From NCBI RefSeq assembly GCF_001540865.1, contig NC_033631.1, positions 1,467,532-1,531,531 of the forward strand: a stretch of 64,000 nt of DNA. Direction: 5' to 3'. The DNA is from Ananas comosus. Its lineage: Eukaryota; Streptophyta; Magnoliopsida; Poales; Bromeliaceae. Within the stretch, counting starts at the first letter, position 1. The number at the start of each line of letters is the position of its first letter. The position numbers were made by a program, and so were the translations under genes. Below the pieces are notes generated by a model, which ran no database searches, had not been told where the DNA came from, and saw only the letters and a program-made list of their open reading frames with translations. Of the stretch, positions 57,546 through 64,000 are shown piece after piece.

Positions 57546-59009
57546 GAAAACTTTGCATTAATGAACAAAAATATTAAAATATTTCAATATTAATAAACTT
57601 CAATCAACAATGCTAATCCCAATCAAGAAATAAAAAATTCTCTACTATTGCATAAGCAGGGAATAATAGGCATAAAGAAAAATTTCATCACTTTTTTATT
57701 CACAGTGAATTATTAATCGTATAGCGTATATAGTGTTTTCAGTTTAAACGAATGCCCTCTGGTAATGTATATGTAGCTGCAGACAAAATGTGATGAAAAG
57801 AGTTATATGAGCAGAGCTCAACTGTTTCAGGATTCCCACCAAAATAATATATGTCAGACAATATTCATCCTACAATAGCAAACAAAAATTAAAATTAGTA
57901 CAAATACTCAATTCACCAATCTTATATCGTTGTAGATAGAATGTGAGGAATAAAGAGTTTGTGATTAAAGCTCTAGATAGTTAGGTTACGATACAAATAG
58001 ACGCATATCTTTAATTGTAGGATCATCAAATTTTGTTTCAAAAGCTCAAACCCAAAGCTTATTAACAATCTCATAGTTGAATTATGATATCTTTAAGTCC
58101 TAACCAATATGCACTGTAGATATCACATTTAGACAGAATTGTTGATAACTTTATATTTGTTTGATATATCCAAGATTGCCATAAAAAAGAAAAAGAAATC
58201 TCTAAGAGGCTTACAAATGCTTCCAATTGTTGGTTCACATGTTTTTCTACAAAATCCGTCAACACACAAACAAGAGAAGTTTTTTTTTTTTTGAAAAATC
58301 ACAAACAAGAGAAGTTTTTTGAGTTTTCCACCCAATAAGACAACAAGGAAGAGACAAATTACCAAATTCATGTTTTATACTTGTTACTACTAAACTTGTA
58401 CGTTATGTTGAAACACAAGCTCCACTAGATTATAGATTGCAAAAGAAAATATCGTTCACTGATGTATTGGACAGATAGGATCTGAATAATACGAAAATTA
58501 GTGTAGCCAAGCAAGAGGGAAAATGACCAAATTTTCATCTTTAAGTGTCCAAAATGAGGATATGATGATAGGGAATTATAGAGGGCTCAAGAATAATGAC
58601 AAGACAGAGTAATGGTTGTGGGGCAAAAAACACTATACTTGATCTACTTGTTGCCACATAATTAATGAATGGTAATGAAGCGAATCATAGGTCTAAGAAA
58701 TAAATCAACTACTCAAAAACTCTCTCAAATTTATAAATATTCGTTTAACTCGAATGCAAGCATCATGTTTGCTGATAAACAAAATTCATAATCACCACCA
58801 ACCCAGCTACGGAAAAAGCACTTCCATTTCTAGAATGTGAAATTAAGCATACTTTACACAAGGAGATTCGTAAATAAATAGAAAATAATATATAAAATAA
58901 AAAGCTCCTCACATCTCCCTGGAAATGGCGCACTTCCATCTCCAGTACAGATCAAAACTAAATTAGCCATACTTTTATACATACATACATTAACATACAT
59001 ACATGTATA
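57546..59009. other. Possible CACTA interior, unassigned
   Basis: AT-rich with minus-strand frames at 58071-58371 of up to 80 codons. A splice-acceptor-like TTTTGTAG near 58252 precedes one of them, but no protein family is recognised. It may be captured or decayed transposon sequence. Confidence 0.3.
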
Positions 59010-59553
59010 GAGTAGGTCTTGTGTGCTATTAGAAGCACGGAGGCCTCCGTGCTCCGAAGCTGTTTTCGATGATGGAGCTTTCGAATCGACGATCGGCTCC
59101 GTTAGACTTGATCTAGTGTATTTAAACTATCTAGAAAATAATTTTTGTAATTTTTCGGTATCATTTTCCTAGCGATCGAAAGGGCTCAAAATCAACAAGT
59201 TTTAATGGTTGATGTATATCGTTTGCAAGTTTAACGGTATAGAAGTATTCAAATTAAATAAAATTTTGATAGAAAATTCTTTATACTATTTACAGCAAGA
59301 TCAATATGTTTGATTAAAAATTTTAATGCTATATCACTACTTTTTGTAAGATTTTTATTTTTAGCCGTTCATTTTGAACCCTTTCGATCGCTAGGAAAAT
59401 GATACCGAAAAATTACAAAAATTATTTTCTAGATAGTTTAAATACGCTAGATCAAGTTTAACGGAGCCGATCTTCGATTCAGAAGTTTCATCATCAAAAA
59501 CGGCTTAGGAGCACGGAGGCCTCCGTGCTCCTAATAGCACACGAGACCTACTC
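59010..59553. mobile_element. Long-inverted-repeat MITE family L, copy 3 (best preserved)
   Basis: The left arm GAGTAGGTCTTGTGTGCTAT and right arm ATAGCACACGAGACCTACTC are near-perfect complements. The arms continue through GCACGGAGGCCTCCGTGCTC (itself palindromic, near both ends) and CTAGCGATCGAAAGGG/CCCTTTCGATCGCTAG to about 220 bp each. TA flanks both sides (59008-59009 and 59554-59555). No coding capacity; the element could fold into one long hairpin. Confidence 0.85.

Positions 59554-59600
<47 letters not shown>
59554..59600. repeat. (TACA)n(TA)n microsatellite
   Basis: Tandem TACA followed by TA units, directly before the LTR. Confidence 0.85.
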
Positions 59601-60359
59601 GTTGGGTGCCGAACGTCCCGACTCTTGACCCGGTCAACAATTCTCCTCGGGAAGATCGTCGGGCTGCGAGATGGCTGTGGATTATGACCCTCGAAATATG
59701 CGCCCACAGACGATCAAGCGATTAGGCCGATGAGGGATCGAATCAGCCGGGTTCGAAAACCTTCACAGTAAATTCGCGTCGGCAGGATGAGCTGAATGGA
59801 GAGGGGGAGCCCAGAATTCGACTAAAAAAAGGAGCCGAATGGCCAAACAACTTGTGATCTGATCGGCGGGAAGAGCCGAAGATGACTTTTTATTGAAATG
59901 CACAGGAAAAAAGTACACAAACAGGGGAGTGATGCCCGTAGGGTAGACAGACTCCGAGTATGGGAACAGGGGAGTGATGCCCGTAGGGCAGACGGACTCC
60001 GAGTATGATAAATTAAAAGAACTACTCCTAGAGAAAGCGGTAAATGCGAAAATTGAAAGATGCAGAAAAATAAAGGTGGTCTTTTGTGCGTAGGGGCCAA
60101 GACCTCTTTTCAGGGTGTCGTATGCCTATTTATAAAGTTGCCCTTGCGTTCAGTTATTGCACGATCGGCCATTATCTCCTGATTTGTAGGACCACCGTCG
60201 GCCGATTGGAACTGCTCGTAACCGCTTGCGGTTGTTACTCTTTTGAACCACCGCGGCTCATGTCTTCTGGCGCGTTTTATATACTCCCGGTCCACCATAT
60301 TGACATAGACCATGGACGTGGTCCGGCTTGCCAGCTGTCCGCACCGAATTGGCCCAACA
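59600..60359 (-). mobile_element. 3' LTR of a minus-strand LTR retrotransposon
   Basis: 760 bp with terminal inverted repeat TGTTGGG / CCCAACA. On the minus strand the LTR starts at 60359 and a purine tract, CCGAGGGGGCAA, lies just before it (plus-strand 60361-60372). That identifies this as the 3' LTR. A TATA box (minus-strand CTTTATAAATAGG, near 60127-60139) is correctly placed for an LTR promoter on that strand. A 45-bp tandem duplication (GGGGAGTGATGCCCGTAGGG) occurs at 59924-60010. The interior lies to the right and runs out of the window. Confidence 0.8.
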
Positions 60360-60375
60360 ATTGCCCCCTCGGCAG

Positions 60376-60845
60376 CTTTCGAAGCAATGCTTCGGTAGCT
60401 GGCGTTATATTTCGAACCCTTAATATACTTTTCGTCTTATCTTTTGAAAATAAGTGCGATCCGAGGCGTCTTCCTCGGTCCAATTAAATTCAAATTCTCT
60501 GACATAATCTGCAACAATCCGTAGCACAATCTTTTGTACGGTTTAATATTGGCCGCTGATTCTCTCTTTTACGGCCTTGATCACATTCTCTGCTTTTGTC
60601 TCATACGCGGCATTAATTAGGTCATCTTAATTACCGCCGTTTAATCATCATTAAAGCCGACCTCGAAACTCGTTTCGATGTGACGGTTCGACTCTACGGC
60701 CTTTCTTCTTCTCCAAGCTTTTACCTTTTTGTCTCTTCTATTCCCAAGCTTTTACTTTTTTGTCTTTTTTATTTTTTCTTCGTTTTTCAAGAGACTTTTC
60801 TTTCGCTTCTTTCGGCGTCTTCTTCATTTTCTTTTGTTTCGAAGA
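60376..60845 (+). promoter_or_regulatory. Upstream region of the antisense PMD gene
   Basis: This segment lies between the LTR polypurine tract and the PMD start. 60700-60845 is strongly pyrimidine-rich (TTTTTGTC, TTCTTC runs), like a 5' leader. No convincing TATA box is visible on the plus strand here. The LTR contributes a plus-strand TTTATATACTCC near 60274, which could serve. Confidence 0.35.
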
Positions 60846-62355
60846 ATGGCGCCTCTTCCGCCATTGCCTACTCGTCCTTCATTGGACTATACTCTGCTTA
60901 GATCATATCTTGATTCAGACCCTACTAGGTTTATCTTGGGTCCCTCATTTACCGCAGACCCATCTGCCGATGATTTCCCGTTTTCTAATGAAGGTCTTCC
61001 TTTGATGGCTGAAAATATTCATCTTCATTCATGGTATCCTTCGGCTTCGACGGGAAGAAGTCTTCGAACCTGGCCTAGTACCTCAGAAGCCTATCTGGCT
61101 TGGTTGGATCGTGTACAAGCCACTCACGGCGATTTGTGGCGAGAAACTGACATCTATGAAGCCATCCAACTATCCCGAAAACCTCCTTCAGCTGATTTCC
61201 TTCTTTTGGCTTCCGCCCTTTGTTTCTGGTCCCCTGTTTCCAACATTTTTCTTTTTAGAGGCGGCCCTCTCACCCCAACTCTTTTTGATGTTGCCGCCAT
61301 TGTTGGCCTACGTCCTCATGGTATAACCCTTTCCATGGCTTATAGCCCTGATAGTGTATCCGATTTTGAGGCTAATCTTGATCTTAATGATTTGGCCTAC
61401 TCCAAATTTCTTCGTAAGTTCGCAGGTGAATCTCCTGCTCCGGTCACTAAGAAGGAGCATACGGCATTCCTTCTGTACTGGCTATGTCATAATCTTTTCT
61501 GCACTCGTTCGCAGAAAATTAACCGAGATTTTGTTTCTATCGCCGTTTGTTTATCTAACGGCGATAAATTGGCCTTGGGGCCCTATTTTCTTGCTTTTGT
61601 TTACAGAGAACTTTTTGACGCTATTAGGCCATCACCCAATGACAATGATGTCACCATTAGCTCGGGTTGCGACGTTTTTTGGTTTTTGCAGATGTTTTTA
61701 CAAATTTACTTCAGTAGGTTGTGCCGAGAACCTTTAGATCTGAGCTCGGCTGCTCGCTTTGACACTTATGGACTTGCTCTCGGCTGTCCTCCACCATTTA
61801 CACCTGGGCATCCTCTGGACTTCCTCACTTATTTTTCTGTTTTTTATGATTCGAGCCCTCACTTTCTTATTTATTGGTCTCCTTTTGCTGATCGAGTCAC
61901 TGCCCCCCCCTGGTTTTTGGCCAGATATGAATCACTTTAGGGTGAACTCGCCTCTTCTCGTGCTGGCGAGTATTCTGATGTTTGGTATTCTTTTTTGGCT
62001 CCTCGGGATTTGCACATCAGCTTGAAATTACGCTCGAAGTTATTACCTAGTACCGAGGTTTACTCTCCACAATTTGCGGCGCGCCAATTTGGTTTTACAC
62101 AGGCCATTCCTGCTCCGGCCAAATTTTTCACGGCTAATACTGCCACTCATCGCCCGCCTACCAAGAGCATAGCTGACGCCGACCAGATTTCGGCTATGGG
62201 AAACCGTCTGCGGCGATTTTTCAAATTGGTCAGCTTCAGGACCAATCATACCGGAGTATTAGGTTTTCGCTATGCTGTGAATTGGGATATCTTTCTCAAG
62301 AAAACCTTTTCTCCCATCATCTCGTGTGCACATCGCAAGACTCGTCATCCTCTCA
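60846..62355 (+). CDS. Plant mobile domain (PMD) protein, exon 1, with an in-frame TAG
   Basis: The frame opens at ATG 60846 (MAPLPPLPTRPSLDYTLL); an earlier ATG at 60729 would add only Phe-rich sequence translated from the pyrimidine leader. Residues from about 75 to 360 match the plant mobile domain (aminotransferase-like PMD, PF10536). The hallmark is FWSPVSNIFLFRGGPLTPTL then DVAAIVGLRPHG at about 127-160. A TAG at 61938-61940 follows residue 364, but the same frame continues to 62355 with no further stop and good codon sense. A donor CTCA-GTATG ends the exon. PMD proteins (MAIN/MAIL1 class) act in silencing and genome stability; many PMD copies are carried by transposable elements, as here. 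The gene runs antisense to the retrotransposon LTR. The TAG may be a disabling mutation or sequencing error. Confidence 0.8.
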
Positions 62356-62440
62356 GTATGATATTTCTTTTGAAAATGACTTTCTGCTTATAATTACTGC
62401 TACTCATCTTTCTTTCTTTTGTCTTTACTTTTGTTTGTAG

Positions 62441-63942
62441 CTCCTTTCCTAAGTAAGGCTCAATTGGAGAACCCTGCCGAACCATCCATATCAGACGAAA
62501 AATCAGAAGAAGCTGCTGAATCTCCACCTCCTTCCTCTGTAATGTTTTCTAATCTGTTTCTCCTCTATTCTTTCTATTTTGGTGTTTGTAATACTCATTT
62601 TATTTTCATTGTTAGCGTATGCCCACTCCTTCATCGGTCCCAACTTCAAATAAGAGACCGACTGAGACTATACAAGTTACTCCTCCGCCGATTTCGAAAC
62701 GGCGTAAATCAGTTGCTAAGCGGCAATTTCGACAAGCCGAAGGTGTTCCTTCGGCTGACAATTTAGAGGACACAGCCGAAGATGTGCCTTCGGCCTCAAT
62801 TTCAACAACAAGAGCCGAAGACATGCCTTCGGCTAAAATTCTACTAGAGAAAACTGTTGTGCCTTCCTCAACTACGGAACCAAGCTGTGTTCCGACCGAG
62901 AAAATTGATATCGGGGTACGTCTAATTAATTGGTTATACGAGAAGAACACTTCTTAATTATTTATTAATCTCTTTTAAACTACAGTCTTCTCCTCAACGA
63001 TCCTCTTCGAAGATGCAGATGGAACGGCAGCTTCGCAGGGAAGCCCGTCTCGAGAAAAAGAAAGGGATAGAAAAGAAGAAGAAGTTTGTTGAAATGGAGA
63101 GCACGACGCCGTTACCTAGTGAGGTTACGTCACCTCTTTCTGCTCTTGCCCCATCATCAACTACAGGGGATGAACAGATAAACATACCTCCCAGGCGAAC
63201 TTCCGAAGATACCAGCACTATTCCTCCCTACTTGCCTCGGGGAGCTGCTTCCCCTATTGCTGATGATCCTTTATCTGCAATTCTTCATTCTTTTTTGACT
63301 TCAAGTCCCAGCTCCAATGAAGGGGATGACTCTTTGACCATTACCATTTCATCAGACACCCAGAATAAGTTCAATGAATGTCTTAAAATGTATAGCATTG
63401 GTATTCCTGGTCTAGCTCAGAACCCAGAACAATTTGATCAGCTATATGCCCTTTTACTTGATTTAGCCGATTAATCAGATATTACTCCCGGCATAAAATG
63501 TTTCGTAGCAACCTTATCACTTCAACTTTCATCTTTTTTGGTTCGGCAGCAGTCTTTGGGTGCCGAACTCGTAGCTTTAGATCAACATTTTCATCGAGTT
63601 GATCATTTTAAAAAGAATATTCCTGATATAGCAGCTCCGCCTACTAAAATACATCAAGAGGATAAGGAATTGGCTGATCAAGAATCGGCTCTACAACAAC
63701 GAATTTCTATCCTTAAAGAAGAGTTAGCCGCAGCCGAATCTACTCTCGCACAAACCTCTGGGCGCCGACTTCAATTAAAAGATCTATTGAAGTCCAAAAA
63801 GGAAGAAGGGATAAGGCTTAAAGAAGAGCTTTCTCAACTCTACAAAATACATCCTTTGATGAAGCGCCGAAGGAAACCTGCTGAAACTGCCCAAGCCAAT
63901 CTTATAGCCGAATGGAATCAACTCAGAGATTTACTGTCCTGA
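62441..63942 (+). CDS. PMD gene, 3' exons (linker and coiled coil)
   Basis: Four exon-like blocks continue the reading phase of exon 1: 62441-62538, 62616-62915, 62986-63474 and 63550-63942. Introns of 70-85 bp with GT and AG ends separate the first three joints, and the phase fits at each one. The second block holds three AE-x-x-PSA repeats. The third starts with a basic Lys/Arg/Glu helix (MERQLRREARLEKKKG) and runs into a Ser/Pro-rich linker. The fourth is a coiled coil (LADQESALQQRISILKEEL... to about 63850) with a basic patch KRRRKP. The joint from the third to the fourth block lacks a clear donor; a stop at 63472-63474 would end the protein early. The gene is therefore probably decayed or the last joint is mis-drawn. 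Confidence 0.6.
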
Positions 63943-64000
63943 TTCGGCTTGTAATATTCTAACTCTGATTTCAATTAATGCTCCCACATGGATGGGTAAT
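63943..64000. other. Window edge inside the retrotransposon
   Basis: This is sequence after the PMD stop codon. gag-pol, if present, should lie further right on the minus strand. Confidence 0.4.

Noticed and set aside
60729..60845. Upstream ATG extending the PMD frame by 39 codons
   Set aside because: The extra residues are Phe/Arg-rich translation of the pyrimidine leader and do not resemble PMD proteins; the ATG at 60846 is a better start.

Overview
The window is nuclear DNA of a flowering plant. It is AT-rich, has one clear intact host-type gene in 64 kb, and is otherwise filled with plant transposable elements: CACTA, MULE, hAT-like, Helitron, SINE, TRIM, Ty1/copia and Ty3/gypsy. I see no bacterial, organellar or viral genes, no rRNA and no CRISPR. 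The DUF247 gene and the mix of elements fit a monocot (a pineapple-like genome is my guess), but the sequence alone does not prove the species. A few single N bases (e.g. 14806, 15984, 49744) suggest a draft assembly.

Layout. 0.5-7.6 kb is an old direct duplication with no genes. Copy A has gained two inverted small CACTA elements and copy B a 240-bp TRIM. 7.5-9.6 kb is a tandem LTR-remnant-LTR-remnant-LTR copia derivative. 10.4-14.3 kb holds a small MITE, a GC-rich hAT-like element with an 8-bp target duplication, and a complete minus-strand Helitron (12672-14265). 15-25 kb is a dispersed tandem family of diverged copies. The two youngest copies (18693-20058 and 22626-23974) are nearly identical and flank a degenerate gypsy gag and a TRIM. 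26.0-26.5 kb is another complete TRIM.

The only well-supported intact host-type gene is a 469-codon DUF247/UPF0481 gene on the plus strand at 29426-30835. A GC-rich segment near 27.4 kb may be its upstream non-coding exon. A copia 5' LTR, primer-binding site and truncated gag follow at 31.6-33.0 kb.

33-47 kb is gene-free and rich in MITEs: five copies of a palindromic family, four short hairpin elements sitting in (TA)n tracts, and three members of a roughly 540-bp long-inverted-repeat family. It also holds a 1655-bp solo LTR (38512-40166) with an alternating tandem array.

The most complex structure is at 47214-53462. It is a MULE-type element with long terminal inverted repeats and a 9-bp target duplication, built from head-to-head arrays of about 458-bp units. 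A complete 3071-bp CACTA element (49571-52641) is nested in it. That CACTA carries exon fragments of two unrelated host genes: FCF1 (rRNA-processing PIN-domain protein) and a UBC13-type ubiquitin-conjugating enzyme (UBC35/36 class). It is therefore a Pack-type, gene-capturing CACTA.

The right end (59600-64000) is the 3' part of a minus-strand LTR retrotransposon: LTR, then polypurine tract, then an antisense, spliced, plant mobile domain (PMD) gene on the plus strand with one in-frame TAG. The rest of that element lies beyond the window.
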